Both the position numbers and the translations under genes were made by a program. Shown piece by piece: positions 18,684 to 27,470 of a DNA stretch of 64,000 nucleotides (position 1 is its first letter; each line of letters opens with the position of its first letter). Under the pieces are notes generated by a model that saw only the letters and a program-made list of their open reading frames with translations, was not told the origin of the DNA and did not search any database. The DNA comes from Brevibacillus laterosporus (GTDB taxonomy: Bacteria > Bacillota > Bacilli > Brevibacillales > Brevibacillaceae), in NCBI GenBank assembly GCA_007833815.1, contig CP033464.1:740501-804500 (forward strand). The letters are read 5' to 3'.

Positions 18684-19376
18684 ATGTCAAAATATCAGGT
18701 GCTAGTTGTCGATGACGAAGTAGAAATCAGAGAAGCCATTAAAATCTATTTGCGCAATGAAGATATTTCCGTGTTTCAGGCGAAAAACGGTTTGGAAGCA
18801 TTAGAGATTCTGGAACAAGAAGAGATTCACCTTATCCTACTAGATATTATGATGCCAATTATGGACGGGATTAAAGCAACCTTTACAATCAGAGAAACGA
18901 AAAATATTCCTATCATCATGCTTTCAGCCAAGTCCGAGGATACCGATATTGTACTTGGCCTAAACGTAGGGGCTGATGATTACATTACCAAGCCATTCAA
19001 TCCGGTTGAATTAATTGCCCGTGTTAAATCTCAATTGCGCAGATATACCAATTTAGGAAATTACAAAGTACGTGAAGGCGAAACGACAGTCGGTGGTTTG
19101 ACCCTTAATACAAATGCCAAAACCGTAACGGTGGACGGTGAAGAAATTCGTTTGACCGCGACTGAGTACAAAATTCTAGAGCTGTTAATGGTTAATAAAG
19201 GTCATGTTTTTTCTATTGAGGAAATCTATGAAAAAGTGTGGAAGGAACCCTATTACAATGCGGAAAATACAGTGGCCGTTCATGTCCGTAGAATTCGCGA
19301 AAAAATTGAAATCAACCCGAAAGAGCCCAAATATTTAAAGGTGGTGTGGGGCATTGGATACAAAATTGAAGGGTAA
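18684..19376 (+). CDS. OmpR/PhoB-family response regulator
   Basis: 230 residues: receiver domain with VVDDEVEIRE, phospho-acceptor Asp in LILLDIMMPIMDG, Thr/Ser in IIMLSAK and Lys in DYITKPFNP, then a winged-helix DNA-binding domain (LTATEYKILELLMVNKGHVF, TVAVHVRRIREKIE, VWGIGYK). AAAGGTGG six bases before the ATG at 18684 decides the start; an ATG at 18663 has its site too close. It overlaps the following kinase gene, forming a two-component system of the VanR/YycF-like type. Confidence 0.92.
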   Translation: MSKYQVLVVDDEVEIREAIKIYLRNEDISVFQAKNGLEALEILEQEEIHLILLDIMMPIMDGIKATFTIRETKNIPIIMLSAKSEDTDIVLGLNVGADDYITKPFNPVELIARVKSQLRRYTNLGNYKVREGETTVGGLTLNTNAKTVTVDGEEIRLTATEYKILELLMVNKGHVFSIEEIYEKVWKEPYYNAENTVAVHVRRIREKIEINPKEPKYLKVVWGIGYKIEG

Positions 19377-21549
19377 ATATATACCCTTACTTGCGCTAAT
19401 TGTTAGCTTTTATTTACTTGCTTTATCATTGCTAGCTGCGATTGATGTTTTTGGTAACAAACAAAAATTAAGCAAGGATTATTACTTTTCCACCTATAGC
19501 TTTACAGCAAAACTGGATCAGTTCTCTGCTCTTTTGGAGCGTAGATATACAGAATTTAAAGATTACGAAAAAAAATCAATTGCTGAAAAGTTTCCTGCTG
19601 ATCGCATGGAGGATTTACAACGTGAACACAAGGCAGAGTTAAGCGATAAAATACGGGCAATAAAACAAAACTACAACTCTGAGTATGCTGAAGAAGTTAA
19701 CCACCTCTCTGATGGCGAGATTGAAGAATGGCAAACCCAAAAGCTAGCTGAAATACAGAAGCAATATGAGGCAGAATCCAAAGACCTTGTGAAATACCTT
19801 CTACCTAAAAAAGATAAGATATTCAAGGAGCTTACACACAGCCTTTCTATACGAGATAGTACCTTTCACTACTATATTCAAAATAAACAAACCAAAGAGG
19901 TTTATAAAAACATAGATAATCTTCCTACTGAAGAAGAATTAAAAGCAAAATCGCTATACTATGCAAAATTTCCGATTTCTAATCCTCCTAATTCTCTCAC
20001 AGCGATTAATAACCGCTTCAAAAGCGCTGACTGGTCCGGATATATCATGGTTCCAGCTACCTTAAGTGAAGGAAATGAGGTTCATAGCGACTATACGTAT
20101 AATCTATCAATCAGAGACCGACTGCTTAAAGAGTGTCTAGTAGGTATCGTCAGTTTTGTAGGACTTATCTGGATTGGGATCTATTTATTCAAACAAAAGC
20201 ATGAATCTGTTCTAATCATAGAAAAAATGGCACAGATGATACGCCGTATACCGATTGATATTCGTGTTTTCTTACTAGGAATCGTTAGTTTGATTACGCT
20301 CATTTCATTAGTACAGACGTCCTTTTTCTATTCATCACCTGGTATAGCACACGCTTTTATACTAACGATTTTTGCGCTACTGTTTGTTTATATCGCCTTG
20401 CATATATATGAAGCTTGGTGTCTTGTGAAGGATCGAGAGCAGCTCCATATCCAATGGCAAAAGAGTTTTATATATCAACTAAAAATTATCTATCAAGAAA
20501 GCATCTTATACAAAAGTCTATTGTTTAAGGTGGTACTGCTAGCAATATTATCTGCTGGGTTTGGATTTAGTTGTCTGTTAATCCTCGTGGGAATTGTTGA
20601 ACATGGTGGTATCTTTATACTCTTGGGCTTCTTGTATAACATGTTTTACCTATTTTTTGTAGTGCCACTTACCTTACGTAGAATAGGTACATTAAACAAG
20701 ATCATGAAAGCTACGGAATATATGGCAGCAGGACAGCTTAACCTGCACATAGAGGAGCCAAAGGACGGGAATTTTAAAGAATTAGCCCAGAATCTCAATA
20801 ATATGCGGGAAGGTTTAAAAAAATCATTGGATAGTCAAATGAAAAGTGAGAAATTAAAAACCGAGCTTATCACCAATGTCTCGCATGATTTGCGCACACC
20901 GCTTACCTCGATCATTAATTATGTAGGCTTTTTAAAACAGGACACACTGACCCCAGAAGAATCTAAAGAGTACATTAGCGTATTAGACCAAAAAACCCAG
21001 CGTTTAAAGGTACTTATTGATGATTTGATAGAAGCGTCCAAAGTTGCTAGCGGTTCTGTTGAAATGCATGTAGAACAGGTTGATATTGTATCTCTTCTAA
21101 ATCAATCACTGGCCGAGTTTACTGATAAGATCCCTGCTTCAGGACTAACCTTCCGCCTACATGGCGATCAGCCCAAAATGTTAGTAGAGGTTGACGGAAA
21201 AAAGACTTGGCGTGTATTCGAAAACCTAATTAGTAATGCTATTAAGTACTCTTTACCTAACACCCGTGTTTATCTCTCTCTACACGAAGAAGTAGATCGT
21301 GTTCTCTTTACGATCAAAAATGTCTCTGCCTACGAGATTAACTTTGAAGTAAATGAGTTATTTGAACGCTTCAAGCGTGGCGACCAAGCCCGCCATACAG
21401 AAGGCTCAGGATTAGGGCTTGCCATAGCAAAGAGTATTATGGATTTGCAAGGTGGAGAGCTTCTCATTGAGATTGATGGTGATTACTTTAAAGTAATGGC
21501 GATCTTCCCTAAGTACAGCTTTCATGAAAACAAGTTGAAGCAAGAGTGA
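19354..21549 (+). CDS. Sensor histidine kinase with multi-helix membrane domain
   Basis: 731 residues. One helix near the N-terminus, an extracytoplasmic charged and helical region (residues about 35-255), then a cluster of about six helices (255-450), a HAMP-like segment, HisKA with LITNVSHDLRTPLTSI (phospho-His near residue 508) and an ATPase domain with N-box ENLISNAIKYS and G-box GSGLGLAIAKS. The TTG start lies inside the response-regulator gene, implying coupling. The layout resembles VanS-like kinases with an extra membrane module. The signal is unknown. Confidence 0.88.
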   Translation: MDTKLKGKYIPLLALIVSFYLLALSLLAAIDVFGNKQKLSKDYYFSTYSFTAKLDQFSALLERRYTEFKDYEKKSIAEKFPADRMEDLQREHKAELSDKIRAIKQNYNSEYAEEVNHLSDGEIEEWQTQKLAEIQKQYEAESKDLVKYLLPKKDKIFKELTHSLSIRDSTFHYYIQNKQTKEVYKNIDNLPTEEELKAKSLYYAKFPISNPPNSLTAINNRFKSADWSGYIMVPATLSEGNEVHSDYTYNLSIRDRLLKECLVGIVSFVGLIWIGIYLFKQKHESVLIIEKMAQMIRRIPIDIRVFLLGIVSLITLISLVQTSFFYSSPGIAHAFILTIFALLFVYIALHIYEAWCLVKDREQLHIQWQKSFIYQLKIIYQESILYKSLLFKVVLLAILSAGFGFSCLLILVGIVEHGGIFILLGFLYNMFYLFFVVPLTLRRIGTLNKIMKATEYMAAGQLNLHIEEPKDGNFKELAQNLNNMREGLKKSLDSQMKSEKLKTELITNVSHDLRTPLTSIINYVGFLKQDTLTPEESKEYISVLDQKTQRLKVLIDDLIEASKVASGSVEMHVEQVDIVSLLNQSLAEFTDKIPASGLTFRLHGDQPKMLVEVDGKKTWRVFENLISNAIKYSLPNTRVYLSLHEEVDRVLFTIKNVSAYEINFEVNELFERFKRGDQARHTEGSGLGLAIAKSIMDLQGGELLIEIDGDYFKVMAIFPKYSFHENKLKQE

Positions 21550-21609
21550 TTGGACGTCAAGAACGGAAAGCGAAAGAGATGAGAGAAAAGTAAGAGTCTG
21601 ATAATAAGA

Positions 21610-21649
21610 AAACACCCTAAACGAGCCCATAGCTACGTTTAGGGTGTTT
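21610..21649 (+). terminator. Bidirectional terminator
   Basis: AAACACCCTAAACG / CGTTTAGGGTGTTT, 14-base perfect stem, between the convergent kinase and ABC-F genes. Confidence 0.9.
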
Positions 21650-21698
21650 CACTTTCATTGAAATCTTTATACTTTATTAGCCACTATTTTACCTATGC

Positions 21699-23255
21699 TT
21701 AAAACACCTTTGTCGTCCAAGATTCGCAATTCCACACATCAGTCACAACATCCTGATAGAATTCAGGTTCGTGGCAGATGATTAGAATACTACCCTTGTA
21801 TGCTTTCAAGGCGCGTTTCAGCTCATCCTTTGCATCAACATCCAAGTGATTCGTTGGCTCGTCCAATACCAGTAAATTGGTTTCACGGTTAATTAGCTTG
21901 CATAGGCGTACTTTCGCCTTCTCGCCCCCGCTCAATACTTCAATCTTGCTCTCGATATGCTTGGTTGTAAGTCCACATTTCGCTAAAGCTGCACGCACTT
22001 CAAATTGTGTGAACGATGGGAATTCCTGCCACGCTTCTTCAATACACGTATTAGGATTACTACCTTTCATCTCTTGTTCAAAGTAACCAACCTGAAGGTA
22101 ATCACCCATGCGCACATCGCCAGAGATCGGCTGAATTTGACCTAAAATGCTACGCATTAAGGTTGTTTTACCGATACCATTCGCACCAACCAATGCGATT
22201 TTTTGTCCGCGCTCCATATACAATTCGAGCGGGCGAGACAATGGCTCATCATAACCGATAACCAGATCTTTTGCCTCCAAAATCACTTTGCCGGATGCGC
22301 GTGATTCCTTAAAGTTAAACTCTGGTTTTGGTTTTTCCTTAGCAATCTCAATAACATCCATTTTATCTAGTTTCTTCTGACGAGACATCGCCATATTACG
22401 AGTAGATACACGTGCTTTGTTGCGTGCTACGAAGTCTTTAAGCTCAGAGATCTCTTGTTGTTGGCGTTTATAAGCGGATTCAAGTTGTGATTTTTTCGCC
22501 TCATAAATTTGCATGAAGTTATCATAATCCCCAACATAACGGCCCAACTCTTGATTAGACATATGATAAATCAAGTTAATTACGCTATTTAAGAATGGAA
22601 TGTCATGCGAGATCAAAATAAATGCATTCTCATATTCATTTAAGTAGCGTTTTAGCCATTCAATATGCTGTTCATCCAGATAGTTGGTCGGCTCATCTAG
22701 TAATAGGATGTCTGGTTTCTCTAAAAGTAGCTTAGCAAGCAATACTTTGGTACGCTGTCCACCGCTCAAATCTTGTACATCTCGTTCCAAACCGATGTCT
22801 TCTAGACCCAGTCCACGAGCAATCTCATCTATTTTAGCGTCAATGACGTAAAAGTCATTGTTAGTTAACGTATCCTGAATGGTCCCCATATCTTCAAGAA
22901 GTTGTTCTAACTCTTCTGGAGTAGCATCTGCCATCTTGTCACAGATTGCATTCATCTCAGCTTCCATGTCAAAAAGATATTGAAACGCCCCACGTAACAC
23001 ATCGCGAATCGACATGCCGCGTTGTAGCACGGCATGCTGATCCAGATAGCCTACGCGTACATTTTTCGCCCATTCAATCTTACCTTCATCCGGTTCCAGT
23101 TTCCCTGTGATAATGTTCATGAAGGTAGATTTCCCTTCGCCATTAGCACCGATTAACCCGATATGTTCCCCTTTTAATAGACGGAAGGAAACGTCATTAA
23201 AAATAGCACGGTCTCCAAAACCATGGCTTAGACCTTGTACGGTTAAAATACTCAT
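21699..23255 (-). CDS. ABC-F family ATPase (YbiT-like ribosome-associated)
   Basis: 518 residues, two ABC domains in one chain and no membrane segments, the hallmark of ABC-F translation factors that act at the ribosomal E site. Walker A motifs GANGEGKST and GANGIGKTT; signatures LSGGQRTKVLLAKLL and LSGGEKAKVRLCKL; Walker B LLLDEPTNYLDE and LVLDEPTNHLDV. The linker between domains (about residues 250-310) is charged and helical. Length and linker fit the YbiT/YkpA group rather than antibiotic-resistance ABC-F proteins, but resistance function cannot be excluded. AAAGGAG precedes the ATG. Confidence 0.9.
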   Translation of the reverse strand: MSILTVQGLSHGFGDRAIFNDVSFRLLKGEHIGLIGANGEGKSTFMNIITGKLEPDEGKIEWAKNVRVGYLDQHAVLQRGMSIRDVLRGAFQYLFDMEAEMNAICDKMADATPEELEQLLEDMGTIQDTLTNNDFYVIDAKIDEIARGLGLEDIGLERDVQDLSGGQRTKVLLAKLLLEKPDILLLDEPTNYLDEQHIEWLKRYLNEYENAFILISHDIPFLNSVINLIYHMSNQELGRYVGDYDNFMQIYEAKKSQLESAYKRQQQEISELKDFVARNKARVSTRNMAMSRQKKLDKMDVIEIAKEKPKPEFNFKESRASGKVILEAKDLVIGYDEPLSRPLELYMERGQKIALVGANGIGKTTLMRSILGQIQPISGDVRMGDYLQVGYFEQEMKGSNPNTCIEEAWQEFPSFTQFEVRAALAKCGLTTKHIESKIEVLSGGEKAKVRLCKLINRETNLLVLDEPTNHLDVDAKDELKRALKAYKGSILIICHEPEFYQDVVTDVWNCESWTTKVF

Positions 23256-23444
23256 GATTAACTCCTTTAGCTTTATGTTTGATTGTTCGTTTGCTGTATG
23301 AAAAAAGAATAATTTCTTACATAATTGTCTTTCACTGATGATTTACTCAAAATCTACATCTCTATGATTATATCGAAAATCGTGACAGAATGTAGGAAAA
23401 GTTTCAAGGTAAATTAATCTTTTTAGCGGAAACTACTGGAATAC

Positions 23445-23469
23445 AAAAACCCGGAGCAAAAACTCCGGG
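23445..23469 (-). terminator. Terminator after the oxidase remnant
   Basis: On the minus strand CCCGGAG / CTCCGGG with a 6-base loop followed by TTTTTG, 20 bases past the stop of the oxidase remnant. Confidence 0.75.
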
Positions 23470-23488
23470 AAAACGTATCTATTATGCT

Positions 23489-23815
23489 TTATTTCAACCT
23501 TTTTATCTTAGTCTTTTTCACAGGAATGCTCTGGGCAAAGCGAAATACATTGTGAGGATCGTACTTCTGCTTTATTCGTTTTAAGCGAGCAAAATTGGTT
23601 CCATAATAGGCCTGAGGCCAATCTTTGATATGAATATCCGGGAAATTAACGTAATCCCCGATGACATAAGGCGTAAGCGCTTCTCGGAAACAATTAACCC
23701 AGTGTACGCTTGCCGGCTGAGATGTATTCTTTCTCCATCTAGCTGAGAGTTCAAAAATATATCTGGCCCCTCGATGAAAGTAGGCGGTTTGGTACGCAAG
23801 TTCAAAAATGCGCTG
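23489..23815 (-). pseudogene. C-terminal remnant of a berberine-bridge-type FAD oxidase
   Basis: An open stretch of 108 codons closed upstream by a stop at 23816-23818 encodes only the end of an FAD-linked oxidase: FELAYQTAYFHRGARYIFEL, then YVNFPDIHIKDWPQAYYG, NFARLKRIKQKYDPHNVFRF, which is the BBE C-terminal domain that closes over the flavin. The FAD-binding domain and the start are missing, and no ribosome site is present. Clearly a truncated gene at the left border of the accessory island. Confidence 0.85.
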
Positions 23816-23940
23816 TCACTGTAGCTTGTGACTTGTGGCTTGTCAGACACAATAACTTGCGCTGGTTCCAACTTCTTGGCAGGAACAGTTACTACTGGTT
23901 GCTTTGCTGGTTCAGCAGGGGTAACTACTGGGCTTTTCAT
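23816..23940 (-). pseudogene. Proline/valine-rich protein fragment
   Basis: In a different frame from the oxidase remnant, an ATG at 23940 opens MKSPVVTPAEPAKQPVVTV and continues with VSDKPQVTSYSDSAFLN before running out of frame into the oxidase piece. The composition looks like a linker of a secreted or cell-wall protein. No family is recognised; it is probably the broken edge of another gene fused by deletion. Confidence 0.4.
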
Positions 23941-24091
23941 ACTGTTTGCTGCTGTTTTTTGTATTCATACTGGTGAAGATCTACTCATTAGAGGACTGGA
24001 ACTGTGGAGACAGCTCCAAACCATCTGTTGGATCGAATACGTATATATGCAAGAGTAGGCATATCACTGAAAGAAATAAATATTAGTGTAA

Positions 24092-24220
24092 TAATTGAAT
24101 CAATTTCATAATGCAAAAAACAAACGTTTTTATTGGTTATTAAGGGGTATTTTATTGTTTTATAACTTATAATGTTCGTTTTATTTTCAAACAAAACCTA
24201 TTGTGAAATTGATTCAATTA
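24092..24220. repeat. 129-bp palindromic element, copy 1 (downstream of the regulator)
   Basis: Ends are a perfect 17-base inverted repeat (taattgaatcaatttca at 24092-24108, complement at 24204-24220). Inside, cataatgcaaaaaacaaac and gttcgttttattttcaaacaaaacctatt recur in a second element at 26531-26616, while the centre differs. The two elements bracket the AtxA/Mga-like gene. It could be a small mobile element, a regulator-binding palindrome or a terminator. Confidence 0.6.
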
Positions 24221-24357
24221 TAAAACTGGAAATTTTTATTGAACAAACAGATTCGCTGTCATTTCAAGAATACAAATGACTCATAACGTAACATCTTATC
24301 CATACTCTTTTGTGCCTGACTGCATCTAGCAAATTCCGTTAGGTATTTATCTCCTCA

Positions 24358-25797
24358 CTATTTGTTATTAAGATAGACAAATTGTCTGATACGGTTCAAA
24401 TCTATTTGATTCATACTATCCGAAATTTGAATTACAGGTGTTTTTAGGTTTTTGATGTTGATGTTGATGTTGTAATTAGTAATTATAACATCGTATTTTT
24501 TCGCATTATTAATTTTCGAATGAAGGATTAGCACGTTACCTAATTCATTATTTAATTTGCAGTAAATAAATTCTTTCCAAGCTGTTGGTCCAGATAAAAG
24601 CAATAAAGCTTTTTTTTGAGAATTTGAATGGAGCGTAAATAAAATATTAAAGGTTGTAATATAAATCTCATTTTTAGATAATCTATTTTTAGCTAAGTTT
24701 TTATTCCAAGAAGTAATCAGAGGATGAATGATATTATAACCTTCTATTAATTCTTGAGTTTCTTTGTGTAAGTTTTTATATTGGCCCAACAAGTATTCTA
24801 TTGATAAATTATAATGTTTCAACATGTCGATTTTATAAAGATAAAAATATATGTTATATTGTATTTTTTCTTTTACTTTTAAATTAAGATTGAATTCAGA
24901 TGAAATTATGTCAAGCATACAAAGGTATTTATTATAAATTTCTTCCTGTGATTTATGATAATAATTAGTAATATCCTTCTTTTCTTCAATATCACCTTCT
25001 GAAATGAGAAACAAAGAAAAAATAAAAAAGAGCTGCTCTTTTTTCAATAACTTAATTTTATAACATTTTTCGATCTCTACTATGATAGATTCTATGCATT
25101 TTAATTTTTTCTGGTTAAATGTGGATTTAAAATGAAAATTTTTGGAAATAAAACATTTATGCATAATTCTATTTACAGACACATTAATAATTATTGTTAA
25201 TAGATTGAAATCTAGTTCGACCTCATAAAGCCTAGTAATATGTTCAATTTTTTTTTGTAAATATGGGTGTATATCAATAATTTCTGTGTATTTTTGTATC
25301 GTGTAAAAAAAAACTATATAAAAATAACGAATCTTTAATTCGTCCCCAATTAGTTGAAGCGTTTTGAAGTTAAAATCTAGGTCAAAATGGTTAAGTGTTC
25401 TTGTAAATTCATTTAAATTTTTTTTAAGTGTAAACTTATTTAAATATAATAATTGAGACCATTTTTCTAAGGTATAGTACTTATGATTAAATATACCCAG
25501 CAAAATTTTGTAAATGTCGCTGTTTATTAAATACGGAGATATGATATTTGAAAGCTTATCTAGAGGGTCTTTTTTTAACAAATGTCCTTTAGACGAAATA
25601 CTTATTAACTCCCAATTGTTAGGGAGTGTTCGTTTTAATTGAGAAATGTCATTCATAATAGTTCTTTTTGTACATTTTAACTGGTCTGCCAACACCTCTG
25701 ATGATATAAAGCTATTGCTTTCAATCAGGCTTTCTAAAATATGAAGTTTTCGTATCACTGCTTTATCTTGTATTACATCTTTTGTGATTTTTTCCAT
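24358..25797 (-). CDS. Mga/AtxA-family virulence-type transcription regulator
   Basis: 479 residues, the size of AtxA and Mga. The N-terminus carries a winged helix-turn-helix (ISSEVLADQLKCTKRTIMND) followed by the second Mga HTH segment (LNKFTLKKNLNEFTRTLNHF, then LQLIGDELKIRYFYIVFF). The middle is a PTS-regulatory-domain-like helical region with few conserved histidines, and the C-terminus (about 400-479) resembles an EIIB-like module (KKALLLLSGPTAWKEFIYC). Strongly AT-rich, unlike the flanking core genes, suggesting acquisition. AtxA controls the anthrax protective antigen gene, so its position near PA-like genes is suggestive, but no direct link is shown. Confidence 0.8.
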   Translation of the reverse strand: MEKITKDVIQDKAVIRKLHILESLIESNSFISSEVLADQLKCTKRTIMNDISQLKRTLPNNWELISISSKGHLLKKDPLDKLSNIISPYLINSDIYKILLGIFNHKYYTLEKWSQLLYLNKFTLKKNLNEFTRTLNHFDLDFNFKTLQLIGDELKIRYFYIVFFYTIQKYTEIIDIHPYLQKKIEHITRLYEVELDFNLLTIIINVSVNRIMHKCFISKNFHFKSTFNQKKLKCIESIIVEIEKCYKIKLLKKEQLFFIFSLFLISEGDIEEKKDITNYYHKSQEEIYNKYLCMLDIISSEFNLNLKVKEKIQYNIYFYLYKIDMLKHYNLSIEYLLGQYKNLHKETQELIEGYNIIHPLITSWNKNLAKNRLSKNEIYITTFNILFTLHSNSQKKALLLLSGPTAWKEFIYCKLNNELGNVLILHSKINNAKKYDVIITNYNININIKNLKTPVIQISDSMNQIDLNRIRQFVYLNNK

Positions 25798-26530
25798 ATA
25801 GTCACCCGCCCAAAATGGAGTTAGTATAGTTTCATAGACACCTCTGGGTTAAGTCCTTACAACGAAAACAAGAGGAGATAATCCGATGGAACATAAAAAA
25901 CAAACAAGAGATACAATGAAGATTGTAGGATACTCTTTTTCACGTCATATGACAGTGGATGAAAGTTTTGCATGCATGAAAGATAAAGTAATGTTTTAGT
26001 CGTTTTCGCAAAGCTTTCACAGTAGGAATTCGTTCTATGATTCGAGCGACCAGAGAATATAGCATAACTCAACTCGATAGGAGCACCATAGATCGACTTT
26101 TTAGAAAGCAAGAAAAGAATCGGTTCAATGTCAAAAGTGGAGAAAATAGCCTCAAAACGTTTGAAGGTTCTAAGTCAAATAATTCCTGTATATCAAATAG
26201 CCTTCCTTGTTTTATAATTGACATAGGGAGTCACCACTACCACCACCTTCTCAAGTTTGGTTCACACTTAACTTATTAGTTGGGGAGGTACTCTTTTTTC
26301 TATGCTCAAAAACCCTTGAGCCCGTAGTAGGGCTCTGATTTATGAATTTAATTCATTATTACACCGGAGTTTTATACCTTAGTTTTGGAAACTGAATTGA
26401 AACAAATGATTTATTAGATAATTAATTTGTTAAAACTTCCATTACTATTTTCACCCCAATCCTGCTAGTTGTAAAATACTTGCCATTTGATCCTCCTCAA
26501 AATTTAATAAATTATTATATGCGAATCAAT
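25798..26530. other. Gene-poor stretch with IS debris upstream of the regulator
   Basis: Holds the regulator's promoter region and a degraded transposase piece (separate entry). A 37-codon frame at 25886 (start MEHKKQTRDTMKIVGYSFSR) has AGAGGAG seven bases before its ATG but matches nothing I recognise. The rest shows only stop-rich, AT-rich sequence. Confidence 0.5.
25985..26226 (-). pseudogene. N-terminal remnant of an IS transposase
   Basis: Minus-strand translation across three frames gives MSIIKQGRLFDIQELFDLEP, then KRFEAIFSTFDIEPILFLLS, GAPIELSYA and finally MLYSLVARIIERIP. This resembles the N-terminus of DDE transposases of Paenibacillus/Brevibacillus IS elements. At least two frameshifts, and the catalytic domain is absent. 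Confidence 0.6.
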
Positions 26531-26616
26531 CATAATGCAAAAAACGAACAGTAAATACGTATAAAAACTATAAATAAGTAAAGATCGTTCGTTTTTGTTT
26601 CCAAGAAAAACCTATT
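26531..26616. repeat. Palindromic element, copy 2 (upstream of the regulator)
   Basis: Shares with 24092-24220 the outer blocks cataatgcaaaaaacgaac and gttcgtttttgtttccaag...acctatt, with an unrelated centre and a shorter span (86 versus 97 bases between the same landmarks). The internal arms AAAAACGAAC / GTTCGTTTTT could form a hairpin. Confidence 0.6.
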
Positions 26617-26647
26617 CATACAATTAAACATAGCGTAGATTTTCAAT

Positions 26648-26697
26648 AAAAAAACATACATATTTTCATCTATAGATGAAAATATGTATGTTTTTTT
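26648..26697. repeat. Island palindrome, left copy (bidirectional terminator-like)
   Basis: Perfect 23-base arms around TATA: a run of seven A, then catacatattttcatc and its complement ending in seven T. The same design with sequence catacaaattttcat recurs at 38282-38335 and 49751-49802, and a decayed one near 43100. Likely a bidirectional terminator. Confidence 0.8.
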
Positions 26698-26705
26698 ATT
26701 CTGGT

Positions 26706-26833
26706 GCAAAGGTTACTATCATCTAAAAGGGAGATATCGAGATAATTCAATCCACCTAAATCATGAAGAGGTTAAAGAGGTTGCATCTTCTATAATTGAG
26801 TTTATGGAAGAAAACGTACGTGATATGGAGTAA
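26706..26833 (+). pseudogene. Unidentified gene 3' fragment
   Basis: An open frame without a start, reading WCKGYYHLKGRYRDNSIHL then NHEEVKEVASSIIEFMEENV and a stop at 26833. Composition is coding-like and similar to phage or plasmid small proteins, but I do not recognise a family. Confidence 0.4.
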
Positions 26834-27015
26834 ACGTGAAGATGGCTCCGAGACTGGATATGGTAATACCACACTCACTTGGCGAAATAGCCAAATTGCT
26901 TAAATAGAACAAGCTAACTGTTAACGTTTATACAGGATTTTATGCAAGTCTTTCGAAGGGAAATGTTTTTACCTGAAACTACACGGCTATAGGATGAATT
27001 TGCGGAAAAACTGGC

Positions 27016-27066
27016 GGACACCGATTTGAAACAGAATATATCTGTTTCAAATCGGTGTCCTTTTTT
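27016..27066 (+). terminator. Strong intrinsic terminator
   Basis: 20-base perfect arms (ggacaccgatttgaaacaga and complement) with a 5-base loop followed by six T, immediately before the phage module. Confidence 0.92.
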
Positions 27067-27092
27067 AACAATAAAAAAGGGAGGATAAATCA

Positions 27093-27470
27093 ATGGTGCA
27101 ATCAAAACTACTACCGGAAATTGATGAAAAAGAGGTAAGAAAACTTGTTGTTCAGGAACTAAAGGAGTTTAAGGCTTTAAGAATAGCCATGCAAAACAAA
27201 CAGGAAATTGAAAATGAGGGTATTAAAAATCCTTTTCCAAATCTATCAACAAAAGAAAAAGAGAATTTAATCAAATATAATCAAATGAGCAGAGCAATTT
27301 CGGGAGCTCTGGACGATGTCGAACGGGAAATAATTGAAAGAAAATATTTGGGTTCCTCAAGGGTGAAGGACATTTCGGTGTATATGGATATGGGAATAAC
27401 AAAGGATCAATATTATAACTTAAAAAAACAAGCATTTTCACAAATTGCGACAGCTCTTAGGATTACTTGA
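27093..27470 (+). CDS. ArpU-family phage transcriptional regulator
   Basis: 125 residues similar to ArpU-type late regulators of Firmicute prophages: an N-terminal acidic helix (EIDEKEVRKLVVQELKEFKA), a central MSRAISGALDDVEREIIERKY typical of a sigma-70 region 4-like start, and a C-terminal helix-turn-helix (VKDISVYMDMGITKDQYYNL). AAAGGGAGG and nine bases precede the ATG. In prophages this gene lies just before packaging or lysis genes; here the structural genes are missing, so it is part of a remnant. Confidence 0.75.
   Translation: MVQSKLLPEIDEKEVRKLVVQELKEFKALRIAMQNKQEIENEGIKNPFPNLSTKEKENLIKYNQMSRAISGALDDVEREIIERKYLGSSRVKDISVYMDMGITKDQYYNLKKQAFSQIATALRIT

Noticed and set aside
23581-23940. 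119-codon frame as a single gene
   Set aside because: Only its first 40 codons look coding; from 23815 the real coding frame is that of the oxidase remnant, so it is two unrelated scraps joined.
26531-26616. Possible CRISPR-like repeat with 24092-24220
   Set aside because: Only two copies, 2.4 kb apart, with a coding gene between; no spacer array and no cas genes in the window.
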